A stretch of 64,000 nucleotides of DNA from Nonomuraea coxensis DSM 45129 (lineage in GTDB: Bacteria > Actinomycetota > Actinomycetes > Streptosporangiales > Streptosporangiaceae). The stretch spans positions 5,126,501 through 5,190,500 of the forward strand of contig NZ_CP068985.1 of the NCBI RefSeq assembly GCF_019397265.1, written 5' to 3'. The position numbers and the translations under genes were made by a program. A model generated the notes under the pieces. It was not told where the DNA came from. It did not search any database and saw only the letters and a list, made by a program, of their open reading frames with translations. This document shows positions 54,194 to 62,067 of the stretch, piece after piece (within the stretch, counting starts at the first letter, position 1; each line of letters opens with the position of its first letter).

Positions 54194-55366
54194 GTGTCTC
54201 AGCCCGATCTGCGCGCCCCGATGCGCCTGGCGACCACCATCCGCCCCTACGACTGGGGGTCGGTGACCGCGCTGCCCGAGCTGTTCGGCACGGAGCCGAC
54301 CGGGCAGCCGCAGGCCGAGCTCTGGATGGGCGCCCATCCAGGCGCGCCCTCCACCGTCGGGGGCGTCCCGCTCGACGCCGTCATCGCCGCCGACCCGGCC
54401 GCCGCCCTCGGCCCCGGCGCCGCCGCGCGCTTCGGCGGCCGGCTCCCCTACCTGCTCAAGATCCTGGCCGTGGCCCGCCCGCTGTCGCTGCAGGTGCACC
54501 CGAGCGCCGGGCAGGCGCGCGCCGGCTACGCCGCGGAGAACGCGCGCGGCATCCCGCTCGACGCCCGCGAACGCACCTACAAGGACGACTCGCACAAGCC
54601 CGAGATGGTGTGCGCCGTCACGCCGTTCCACGGGCTGTGCGGCTTCCGCTCCCCCGCCGGCACCGCCGGGCTGCTCGACCGGCTGGGCGTGCCCGGACTG
54701 CGCCCCTGGATCGGCATGCTGCGCGCGGAGGAGCCCGCCGCGGCGCTGCGGGCGGTCTTCGCCGAGATGCTCGGCGACGCCGCCGCGCCGCTGCGCGCGG
54801 AGGTCGAGCGCGCCCTGCTCGCCGCCGGCGACCCCGAGCTCGCCCCGTACGCCGAGATCGCCCGCGCCTGCCCCGGCGACCGCGGCGTGACGGCCGCCCT
54901 GCTGCTGCACCACGTCGAGCTGGCCCCCGGCGAGGCCCTCTACCTCGGGGCCGGTGTGCCGCACGCCTACCTCGGCGGCGTCGCCGTCGAGATCATGGCC
55001 AACTCCGACAACGTGCTGCGCTGCGGCCTGACCACCAAGCACATCGACGTGCCCGAGCTGATGCGGGTGGTCGGCTTCACGCCGGGCGAGCCGCACCGGG
55101 TCGCCCCCGAACGTGGCGGTCCCGGCGAGCACCGCTACCTGCCGCCCGCGCCGGAGTTCGCGCTGGCCCGGCACGAGCTCGACGGCGAGCGGGCGCACGA
55201 GCTGCCCGGCGGCGTGCCGCAGATCGTGGTCTGCGTCGAGGGCGAGGCCCGGCTGGACGGCGTCCCCGCGCTGCGCCCCGGAGAGTCGGTTTTCATCCCC
55301 GCGGAGGTTTCGACCACCCGTCTTGAGGGTAAGGGGACCGCCTACCGGGCGACCCCAGGAGCTTGA
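54194..55366 (+). CDS. manA: mannose-6-phosphate isomerase, class I
   Basis: A cytosolic zinc enzyme interconverting fructose-6-phosphate and mannose-6-phosphate, feeding GDP-mannose and glycan synthesis. It has 390 residues. Zinc-site motifs are SLQVHPSAGQARAGYAAENA (Q-x-H), YKDDSHKPEMVCAVTPFHGL and YLGAGVPHAYLGGVAVEIMA, with NSDNVLRCGLTTKHIDV holding the catalytic Arg region. The C-terminal cupin is complete. The GTG at 54194 is probably leaderless; an ATG nine codons downstream (MRLATTIRPYDWG, 54221) is a possible internal start. Confidence 0.93.
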   Translation: MSQPDLRAPMRLATTIRPYDWGSVTALPELFGTEPTGQPQAELWMGAHPGAPSTVGGVPLDAVIAADPAAALGPGAAARFGGRLPYLLKILAVARPLSLQVHPSAGQARAGYAAENARGIPLDARERTYKDDSHKPEMVCAVTPFHGLCGFRSPAGTAGLLDRLGVPGLRPWIGMLRAEEPAAALRAVFAEMLGDAAAPLRAEVERALLAAGDPELAPYAEIARACPGDRGVTAALLLHHVELAPGEALYLGAGVPHAYLGGVAVEIMANSDNVLRCGLTTKHIDVPELMRVVGFTPGEPHRVAPERGGPGEHRYLPPAPEFALARHELDGERAHELPGGVPQIVVCVEGEARLDGVPALRPGESVFIPAEVSTTRLEGKGTAYRATPGA

Positions 55367-55510
55367 CAAGCCAGGCATCCCCTGTGATGCGGCTTCATCG
55401 ACGGCGAACAGTGCCGTAGGTCCCGGCACGTCGAGTCCTTCGCCGCTACCCCCAGGCCCCGCCGCCCGGCCACCATCAAGGTGTCCCCGTTTTCCGGAGG
55501 TGAACCGATC

Positions 55511-55708
55511 ATGGTTGGCGGTCGCATGCTCATGGAGGCGCCGGCTCTCGACCTCGAGCTGCTGGCGCTCAGGAAGCGTCTCTCCGAGCTGGAGGAGCAG
55601 GTGCGCACGCTCAGCGCGGCGAACCTGGCCCTCGTCCGCGCGATGGAAGGGCTCGACGAGCGCGTACGCGCCCGCGAGGACGAGCAGCCCCTGGCGACCG
55701 CCCTCTGA
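55511..55708 (+). CDS. short coiled-coil protein
   Basis: A 65-residue protein with GGAGG 10 nt before the ATG. Almost the whole chain is a predicted amphipathic coiled coil with Leu heptads (LDLELLALRKRLSELEEQVR, TLSAANLALVRAMEGLDERV). No DNA-binding or membrane region is seen. Such short coiled coils could be oligomerisation or scaffolding factors. The family was not recognised. It stands alone between manA and the convergent lipoprotein gene. Confidence 0.6.
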   Translation: MVGGRMLMEAPALDLELLALRKRLSELEEQVRTLSAANLALVRAMEGLDERVRAREDEQPLATAL

Positions 55709-55863
55709 GCCGAGGCTCCTGCTGGTCAGATCGTGGCCCGATCGTGCTGGGGCTGCCCTTGAGCGGTGGCCGTTCCCGGCGGGCACGCGGGCTGCGTCAC
55801 CCATCCCACGGCGTTCGCCCGCACGCTGTTGCGACGTCCTGACTCCCACGCCGGGGGGCGTCG

Positions 55864-57198
55864 TTACTGCCTGATGCCGCCGGCCCTGTCCCGGCGCTCC
55901 TCGCCCCTGCCCGCCAGATCGAAGGTCTGCAGGGTCCTTCCCCCGGCGTCCACCCGCCAGAAGCGGGCGAAGCCCAGGTCGCCGCGCCAGACGCGGAGCA
56001 GCTCGGCCCTGCCGTCGCCGTCGTGGTCGGCCACCGACCAGGTCGTCACCGCGCCCGACTGCCACTCCTTGAGCCGCTTGCCGTCGGGGGTCCGGTCGGG
56101 CCCTCTGTGGGTGACGACCAGGCCGGGACGGCGCAGCCCTCGCGCGGAGCCGGCCAGGATCTCCGCCCTGCCGGTGGCGCCGGCGGAGGCGGCGACCTCG
56201 CCGGAGACGAGGTCGTCGCGGCCGTCGCCGTCCAGGTCTCCGGAGGCGAGGCTGCCCCGCAGGCCGGTGAGGACCTGCGGGTCGCCCCCGCGGCCGTAGA
56301 AGACGCGGGTGACGCCGTCGACGGACGGGGCCTCCGTCTCGTGGCCGGGCTCGTCGTTGCGGCTTCCGCTGTCGCCGATCGCCACGTCGCGGCGGCCGTC
56401 GCCGTCGAAGTCGCCGAACACCGCCGAGCTGCCCGTGGCCACCTCACGGAGCTCCCCGCCGGCGAGCAGCCAGGCGCGGGCCTGCTCGCCGTCCTCGGGC
56501 CCGTACAGGACCGCGCCAGGACCGTGCGGGTCGGTGATCAGCCGGCCGGGCCACTCCCCTGCGGGCAGCGGCCGGCTCGTCTCACGGGCCGGCCTGCCGG
56601 ACCTGGTGAACGGCCCGTGGAGGAGGACGAGGCGGGCGCCGTCCGCGCCGTCGCCCCTGTCGACCGCCATGAGGTCGACCGCGTCGTCGCCGTCGAGGTC
56701 GGCCACGCCGGTGCCGCCGTCGGACGCCAGGACGGTGGCCGGAGCCCGCCCGCCCCAGAAGATCGACAACGAGGCGTCCCGGATGACGACGTCCGCGCAA
56801 CCGTCGCCGTCCAGATCCGCGAGCTGCGGGACCGCATCGCCGGACATGCTCCCGTCGCCCACGAGGCGCGCCGTGGACAGGTCGAGGCCGCGCGGCGATC
56901 CCCGCACCACCACGAGCTGCCCCCGCCTGAGCGACTCGCCCGTGGCGCCCCGCCAGACGAAGGCGAGGTCGGCGTACCCGTCGCCGTCGAGGTCGCCGGG
57001 CACCCCGTCACCGCCGCACCGCGGCTTCCGCCGCGGATCCGGCGAGGCGGCCGGGGTGACCATGACCGGCGAGGACGCGACCGCCGGCGACGTGCCCGAC
57101 GGCACGGACGGCGACACGGGCGGTGACGCGGCGGGGCCGGAGGCGGCGCAGCCGGCGAGCGTCAACGCCACGAGGGAGAAGCCTAGCTTCCTCACCAT
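55864..57198 (-). CDS. FG-GAP/VCBS-repeat lipoprotein
   Basis: A 444-residue secreted lipoprotein. The signal peptide ends in the lipobox LAGC (Cys17), followed by a Pro/Ser/Val-rich linker of about 45 residues. At least five calcium-binding FG-GAP-like loops of the form D-x-D-G-D-G are visible (GDLDGDGYADLAFVW, ADLDGDGCADVV, GDFDGDGRRDVAIGD, GDLDGDGRDDLVSGE, ADHDGDGRAELL), giving a seven-bladed integrin-type propeller. It is probably a surface-bound ligand- or glycan-binding protein; the partner is unknown. The ORF on the opposite strand is a shadow. Confidence 0.88.
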   Translation of the reverse strand: MVRKLGFSLVALTLAGCAASGPAASPPVSPSVPSGTSPAVASSPVMVTPAASPDPRRKPRCGGDGVPGDLDGDGYADLAFVWRGATGESLRRGQLVVVRGSPRGLDLSTARLVGDGSMSGDAVPQLADLDGDGCADVVIRDASLSIFWGGRAPATVLASDGGTGVADLDGDDAVDLMAVDRGDGADGARLVLLHGPFTRSGRPARETSRPLPAGEWPGRLITDPHGPGAVLYGPEDGEQARAWLLAGGELREVATGSSAVFGDFDGDGRRDVAIGDSGSRNDEPGHETEAPSVDGVTRVFYGRGGDPQVLTGLRGSLASGDLDGDGRDDLVSGEVAASAGATGRAEILAGSARGLRRPGLVVTHRGPDRTPDGKRLKEWQSGAVTTWSVADHDGDGRAELLRVWRGDLGFARFWRVDAGGRTLQTFDLAGRGEERRDRAGGIRQ

Positions 57199-57255
57199 GT
57201 CGGCCCACTATGCCGCAATCCGCGGTGTAGCGCTCCCCCGTCGAGGGATCGGCCC

Positions 57256-58950
57256 TCAGGAGCGCCGGCGGGCCCTGATGACGTAGTCCACGTGGGTGCC
57301 GGGGCCGCCGTCGGGCGCGGTGCGCTCGCGGGTGAACTCCTCGCAGGTCAGCACCTCCCACTCGGGCCCGGTCAGCTCGACCGCGTCGAGGACCTCGCCG
57401 GGCGTCGGGAAGGCGACCTCGACGGGCGGCTCTTCCACCCAGGACGGCCAGCCCAGGTGGCCGGTGATCAGCAGCGTCCCGCCGGGCACGACGGCCGCCG
57501 CGGCCTTGCGCAGGACCTCCTCGCGCGGCAGCTGCACCGGGGAGTGCAGGTAGCTCGCGCTGACCAGGTCGTAGGAGCCTTCGGGGAAGGACGTCGCCAG
57601 GTCGTGGCGGCGCCACTCGATCCGGTCGGCGACGCCGGCCCGGGCCGCCTCCTCGGCGGCGCGGTTCAGCGCCACCTGGGAGATGTCGGTGGCGGTGACC
57701 CGCCAGCCGCGCTGGGCCAGCCAGATGGCGTCGGCCCCCTCGCCGCAGCCGAGGTCGAGCGCGCGGCCGGGCGGCAGGCCGGCGGCCTCGCGGACGAGGG
57801 CGACGTTGGGGGCGCCGCTCCAGATGCGGTCCTGCTCGCCGTAGCGGCCGTCCCAGAACTCCTCGGCCGTGACCCCTTCGGGCACCTCGAAGCCGCTGTT
57901 CCCGTGCCCGTGCCCGTGCCCGTGCCCGTGCCCCTGCCCGTGCCCCTGCCCGTGCCCGTGCCCGTGCTGGTTCGCAGGGCCGTGGGCCGGCGTGCGGAGG
58001 GCGGCGACGGCGCGGCGGCTCTCCTGCTCGATCAGGTCGGCGTTGATGGCCGCGGCCGCGCGCACGGCGCCGGCCGCCGCGGCGATGACCTGGTCGGTCA
58101 CGTTGACCGCGTTGCCCGCCACCCACACGCCCGGCACGCGGGTGGCGCCGGTCGGGTCGGCCGGCACGTGGGTGCCGATGACGTGCCCGGCCATCACCAG
58201 CTCGGCGGTCTCCAGCCCGAGGCCGGGCAGCAGGTCGGCGCGGGCGCTGAGCCGGGTGCCGACGGCGAGCGCCTCGCACGCCACGACCCGCCCGCCGGCG
58301 AGCCGCACCCCGGTCAGCCGGTCGCCGTCGGTCTCCACGCCGGTCACCCGCCCCTCGACCACGGTGACGCCCCGCGCGGCCAGCTTCTCGCGCTGCTCGT
58401 CGTCCGGCAGGGGCCCGTCGTGCAGGAAGAACGTCACCCGCTCGCTCCACTGCCGCCACAGCAGCGCCTGGTGCACCCCCAGCGGCCCGGTGGACAGCAC
58501 CCCGATGGCCCGGTCGCGCACCTCCCACCCGTGGCAGTACGGGCAGTGCAGCACGTCCTTCCCCCACCGCTCGGCAAGGCCGGGCACGTCCGGCAGCTCG
58601 TCCACCAGGCCGGTGGCCAGCAGCAGCCGCTCGGCCTCGACCGCGGACCCGTCCGCCAGCGTCACCCTGAAGGGTCCCGGTTCCTCGCCGCCCAGGCGCT
58701 CGGCGGCCACGACGGTCCCGGTGACGATCTCGCCGCCGTACCCGGCGACCTCCTCGCGGCCGGTGGCCAGCAGCTCGTGCGGCGGCGTGCCCTCCCTGGT
58801 CAGGAAGGTGTGCACGCCCCGGGCGGGGGCGTTGCGCGGCCGGCCCGCGTCCACGACCAGCACCTTGCGCCGGGCCCGGCCCAGGGTCAGCGCCCCGCTC
58901 AGCCCGGCGGCCCCACCGCCCACGATCACCACGTCGTACTTCGTGTTCAC
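57256..58950 (-). CDS. GliT/HlmI-like FAD dithiol oxidase fused to SAM methyltransferase
   Basis: A 564-residue bifunctional protein from a GTG with GGAGGGAG 9 nt upstream. Residues 1-310 form a thioredoxin-reductase-like flavoprotein: FAD motif VIVGGGAAGLSGALTLGRAR and redox site CPYCHGWEVRD (C136, C139). The NADPH-binding GGGxxA is degenerate (VLSTGPLGVHQALLW), as in the O2-dependent dithiol oxidases GliT and HlmI. A His-Gly linker (329-350) leads to a class I methyltransferase (RALDLGCGEGADAIWLAQRG, VTATDISQVALNRA). GliT-type enzymes close disulfides and partner S-methyltransferases cap thiols, so the fusion may detoxify or tailor reactive dithiols. The same fusion occurs in other actinomycetes; function here is inference. 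Confidence 0.85.
   Translation of the reverse strand: MNTKYDVVIVGGGAAGLSGALTLGRARRKVLVVDAGRPRNAPARGVHTFLTREGTPPHELLATGREEVAGYGGEIVTGTVVAAERLGGEEPGPFRVTLADGSAVEAERLLLATGLVDELPDVPGLAERWGKDVLHCPYCHGWEVRDRAIGVLSTGPLGVHQALLWRQWSERVTFFLHDGPLPDDEQREKLAARGVTVVEGRVTGVETDGDRLTGVRLAGGRVVACEALAVGTRLSARADLLPGLGLETAELVMAGHVIGTHVPADPTGATRVPGVWVAGNAVNVTDQVIAAAAGAVRAAAAINADLIEQESRRAVAALRTPAHGPANQHGHGHGQGHGQGHGHGHGHGHGNSGFEVPEGVTAEEFWDGRYGEQDRIWSGAPNVALVREAAGLPPGRALDLGCGEGADAIWLAQRGWRVTATDISQVALNRAAEEAARAGVADRIEWRRHDLATSFPEGSYDLVSASYLHSPVQLPREEVLRKAAAAVVPGGTLLITGHLGWPSWVEEPPVEVAFPTPGEVLDAVELTGPEWEVLTCEEFTRERTAPDGGPGTHVDYVIRARRRS
57901..57966 (-). repeat. 6-bp tandem repeat encoding a His-Gly linker
   Basis: Eleven copies of CCCGTG (plus strand), two of them CCCCTG, encode nine His-Gly and two Gln-Gly dipeptides on the minus strand. 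It joins the oxidase and methyltransferase domains of the fusion protein. It may bind divalent metals and is prone to slippage. Confidence 0.95.
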
Positions 58951-59063
58951 CGCTTCGACTCCCTCCGCGTCATGTCTGAGCGCCACTGTCCGCGACAAGG
59001 GGCCAGATTGACAAACTTCGTTGCCGGAACGGCAAATTGGGGGCAGTCGCACGGACGGCGAAA

Positions 59064-60005
59064 CTAGGTGAAGAGGCTCAGGAGCAGCAGTCTCGAATCG
59101 ATGGAGGACACGGCCGTGCTCTCCCTGATGAGGCCGAAGAGGTCGAAGCCGTCATGTGCCTCCGCGTAGACCCAGGCGCCGAGGTTGAACGTGTACGTCC
59201 TGCCGGGGCGCATCACCCACGTGACCTCCATCAGCTCACCCACCGCGAAGCCCTCGCTGCTGTGGCTGGTGTTGGGGGTGTCGCCGGCGACTCGGATGCG
59301 CCATCGTTTGTCCGTGGCGGAGGTGACGAACCTGCCGTCCTCGAACACGGTGAGCTCCGTGCCGCCTTCGCTGGTGGCGTCCGCGTCGAAACCGTGCTGG
59401 GTGACCTTGCCGTACTCACTTGTCGTGCGGTATGCCCGCCCGATCGCTCCGACCTGCTTGTCCACCCGTATCGCGACGCCGACACCCGCGTGGGCGGTGA
59501 TCCAGGTCGAATCGCCCTCGATCTGCCTGATGCCGACATCGATCTTCGCCACCGCGGTCTCACGGCTCACCGACATCCTGGGGAAGTTGCCTCCGTCGCT
59601 GTCGGACCACTTCCAGTCGTAGTGAAACGGCGTCCCGAAGAGTTTGAGGTTCTCGCGGACCTCGACGTCCATCAGAACCGGGGAGAGCGTTGGCCGGCCG
59701 AGAACAGGCTCCGCATCGGCCTGCCCGTCCTCCGCCAGCAGGGAGCGTCCGCGCATCGCCTGGAACATGAGCGCGGCGTCAGGATGCTCCTCCAGATACT
59801 TCACCAGTTTGGCGTTGGCCTCGCGCGCGGGTTTGGACGACTCCGCCTGCGCCGCGCGCCTGCTGGCGATTCTCTCGCGGGAGCGTTCTCTCAGGCCGGC
59901 GATCGACTGCTCGACGCACCGGCGCTGATCCTCGTCGAGACTGTCGTCGAAGCGTATGTCGGCCATGGATCCCGTCGCGCTGGTCGCGGAAGCCTTCGGC
60001 GCCAT
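59064..60005 (-). CDS. hypothetical protein of unknown function
   Basis: A 313-residue protein from the ATG at 60005 (MAPKASATSATGSM); the ATG at 59966 is an alternative. An N-terminal helical, charged region (RCVEQSIAGLRERSRERIAS, residues about 30-85) precedes a beta-rich C-terminal domain (FGTPFHYDWKWSDSDGGNFP, RVDKQVGAIGRAYRTTSEYG, TYTFNLGAWVYAEAHDGFDL). Codon bias is weaker than in the neighbours. No signal peptide is seen. It might be a structural or adhesin-like protein, but I do not recognise it. Confidence 0.65.
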   Translation of the reverse strand: MAPKASATSATGSMADIRFDDSLDEDQRRCVEQSIAGLRERSRERIASRRAAQAESSKPAREANAKLVKYLEEHPDAALMFQAMRGRSLLAEDGQADAEPVLGRPTLSPVLMDVEVRENLKLFGTPFHYDWKWSDSDGGNFPRMSVSRETAVAKIDVGIRQIEGDSTWITAHAGVGVAIRVDKQVGAIGRAYRTTSEYGKVTQHGFDADATSEGGTELTVFEDGRFVTSATDKRWRIRVAGDTPNTSHSSEGFAVGELMEVTWVMRPGRTYTFNLGAWVYAEAHDGFDLFGLIRESTAVSSIDSRLLLLSLFT

Positions 60006-60189
60006 AGGACACCCCCATTGAGAGTCATCACTCCATGACCGAGCGTAACCGTGGAACGGTAGCTCGATCCCGCGACATATGTATAGAAATCCCCAATAAT
60101 GCGGGCCACGTGGAGCGCCCGGCACGCATGATCTTCCGTGTGCCCGTACCGAGCGGCGCTCGGCGTCCCGCTGATGGCAGTCTGTGGCC

Positions 60190-60768
60190 ATGGAAGTGAA
60201 TGACGTGCTGCTGGCAGTGGGGCCGCGGCTGCGCGCGCTGCGCCAGGAGCGCGACGTGACGCTGGCGGAGCTGTCCAAGAGCACCGGCATCTCGGTCAGC
60301 ACGCTGTCGCGGCTGGAGTCCGGGCAGCGCAAACCCACCCTGGAGCTGCTGCTGCCACTGGCCCGCGCCCACCAGGTGCAGCTCGACGAGCTGGTGGGCG
60401 CGCCCGAGACCGGCGACCCGCGGGTGAGCATGCGGCCGGTCAAGCGCAACGGCGTGACCTTGATCCCGCTGAGCCGGAACCCCGGCGGGCTGCAGGCGGT
60501 CAAGCTGATCTACCCGCCAGGCTGGCCGGGCTTCGTGCCGGAGCAGCGGGTCCACGAGGGATACGACTGGCTGTACATGCTCTCGGGGCGGCTGCGGCTG
60601 CTGCTCGGCCCGCACGAGGTGATGCTGCGGCAGGGTGAGGCGGCCGAGTTCGACACCCGCACCCCGCACGCCTTCCACAACCCGGGCGACCAGCCGGCCG
60701 AGGTGCTGGCCCTGTTCGGGCCGCAGGGCGAACGCATGCACGTCCGCGCCCGTCCTGCCCCCAAGTAG
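60190..60768 (+). CDS. XRE-family regulator with cupin sensor domain
   Basis: A 192-residue cytosolic regulator. The N-terminal HTH_3 domain is VGPRLRALRQERDVTLAELS and ISVSTLSRLESGQRKPTLEL (residues about 10-65). The C-terminal cupin has EQRVHEGYDWLYMLSGRLRL and FDTRTPHAFHNPGDQPAEVL, with histidines that could bind metal. Proteins of this type (PuuR/ClgR-like) sense small molecules and often autoregulate. The ATG at 60190 was chosen; a GTG at 60184 is possible. No target is obvious. Confidence 0.9.
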   Translation: MEVNDVLLAVGPRLRALRQERDVTLAELSKSTGISVSTLSRLESGQRKPTLELLLPLARAHQVQLDELVGAPETGDPRVSMRPVKRNGVTLIPLSRNPGGLQAVKLIYPPGWPGFVPEQRVHEGYDWLYMLSGRLRLLLGPHEVMLRQGEAAEFDTRTPHAFHNPGDQPAEVLALFGPQGERMHVRARPAPK

Positions 60769-60816
60769 CTCCCGGAGCCGCCTCAGAACGCCTAAAGTCC
60801 CCTTGCGGGGGGTGCG

Positions 60817-61383
60817 ATGGAGCGTGTGACGTGGTGGGTGCGCAGGCACCGGTTCGACGGCAATCCGCTGCGGCGGCGTACGGACCGGGCCGAGAGCGCC
60901 GGGCTGCTGGTGGCCGCGCTGCTGATGCTGCTGTGCCTGTGGCCGGCGGTGGCGGCCGGGCGGGAGGCGGCGGACGGGACGGGGACCGGCGGGCCCACGC
61001 CGGCCACGGCGACGCTGCTGGCCGACGCCCCCGTCATGGACCTGTCGTCCGGGGTGGTCGGGATGGCCGAGGCCGCCCCGGCGCGCTGGACGACGCCCTC
61101 CGGCGAGCAGCGCACCGGGCCGGTGCCCGCGCCCGCCCTGGCGAAGGCCGGGACGCGGGTGCCGATCTGGCTGGACGCGAGCGGCCGGCCCACGTCGCCG
61201 CCGCCGAGCGCCGGGGAGCTGGCGACGACGGCGGCCGTGGCGGGCGTCCTCGTCTGGGCGGCGGGCGCCGCCCTGGTGGCCGCGGCAATCGCGGTCCTGC
61301 GCCGGCTGCTGGACCGCGCCCGTGACCGGGCCTGGGACGCGGCCTGGGCCCGCCAGGGCCGCGCCCGCCGCCCGCTCGGCTGA
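60817..61383 (+). CDS. Rv1733c-like membrane protein
   Basis: A 188-residue protein with two membrane segments (about residues 25-47 and 130-158) and an extracytoplasmic middle domain (WTTPSGEQRTGPVPAPALAK, GTRVPIWLDASGRPTSPPPS). The N-terminus FDGNPLRRRTDRAESAGLLV is the hallmark of the Rv1733c family, known in mycobacteria from the dormancy (DosR) regulon, function unknown. TAAAGT (60793-60798) is a likely -10, and the G-rich segment GGGGGGTG serves as Shine-Dalgarno. It is convergent with the VOC gene. Confidence 0.8.
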   Translation: MERVTWWVRRHRFDGNPLRRRTDRAESAGLLVAALLMLLCLWPAVAAGREAADGTGTGGPTPATATLLADAPVMDLSSGVVGMAEAAPARWTTPSGEQRTGPVPAPALAKAGTRVPIWLDASGRPTSPPPSAGELATTAAVAGVLVWAAGAALVAAAIAVLRRLLDRARDRAWDAAWARQGRARRPLG

Positions 61384-61391
61384 GACGGGGC

Positions 61392-61862
61392 TCAGCCGCG
61401 GGTGTCGTCGGTGCCGAAACCGTCCAGCGTCTTGCGCTCCTCGGCGTCGCGCAACTCCTGGAAGACGGTGATGTGCATGCCGCCGGGCGCGTCCAGGCGG
61501 GCGTTCAGCGACTCCCACGGGGTGACGGTCGGCGGCGCCACCTCGGTCGCGCCGGCCGCCACCAGCCGCTCGGTCGTGCCGCGCGAGTCGTCCACCTCGA
61601 ACGCCACCCGGAACTTGGGCGCGACCTGGCGCCCCACCTCGACGTCGTCGATCATCTTCTTCTGCGCCGGATTGGCGATCTCCAGGGTGGCCCGGCCGGC
61701 GTCCAGGATCGCCACCCTGGCGCCGTCACCGGTGGAGAAGGCCGCCTCCTCGGGCAGCCCCAGGACGTCCCGGTAGAAGGCCAGCGCGGCCTCGTAGTCC
61801 TCGGCCTCGACGACCAGGCGAAGCTGGCGGACCTGGCTGCGGTTCCCGGCGTTCGTGCTCAA
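61392..61862 (-). CDS. VOC-family (glyoxalase/bleomycin-resistance fold) protein
   Basis: A 156-residue metal-dependent VOC protein: QLRLVVEAEDYEAALAFYRD, VLGLPEEAAFSTGDGARVAI, and FEVDDSRGTTERLVAAGATE in the second half. The last part (LNARLDAPGGMHITVFQEL) has the family's Glu ligand. The start is a TTG at 61862, with GAGGAG 8 nt upstream; no ATG or GTG gives a reasonable N-terminus. It might be a dioxygenase, glyoxalase-like or resistance protein. No partner. Confidence 0.82.
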   Translation of the reverse strand: MSTNAGNRSQVRQLRLVVEAEDYEAALAFYRDVLGLPEEAAFSTGDGARVAILDAGRATLEIANPAQKKMIDDVEVGRQVAPKFRVAFEVDDSRGTTERLVAAGATEVAPPTVTPWESLNARLDAPGGMHITVFQELRDAEERKTLDGFGTDDTRG

Positions 61863-62067
61863 TGCGTGCTCCTCAGTGGCAACGGTACGGATCCTTCCCC
61901 CTCGGCAACCCATGCGGCCCGCCCGATCATCCCCGCCGGGCCGGGTTTTTTCGCGCCGCACGGCTTCTGCTCATTTAGAAAACGCGCGGGGGAACCCCGG
62001 AGCCGATCGGGAACGTCAGGTGAGAAACAAGCTTTTTTCCGCCGGGAATCACGTCGGGAGGGCACCC

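Noticed and set aside
53774-56065. 763-codon minus-strand frame across P450 and manA
   Set aside because: Antisense to two clear genes and to the intervening terminator.
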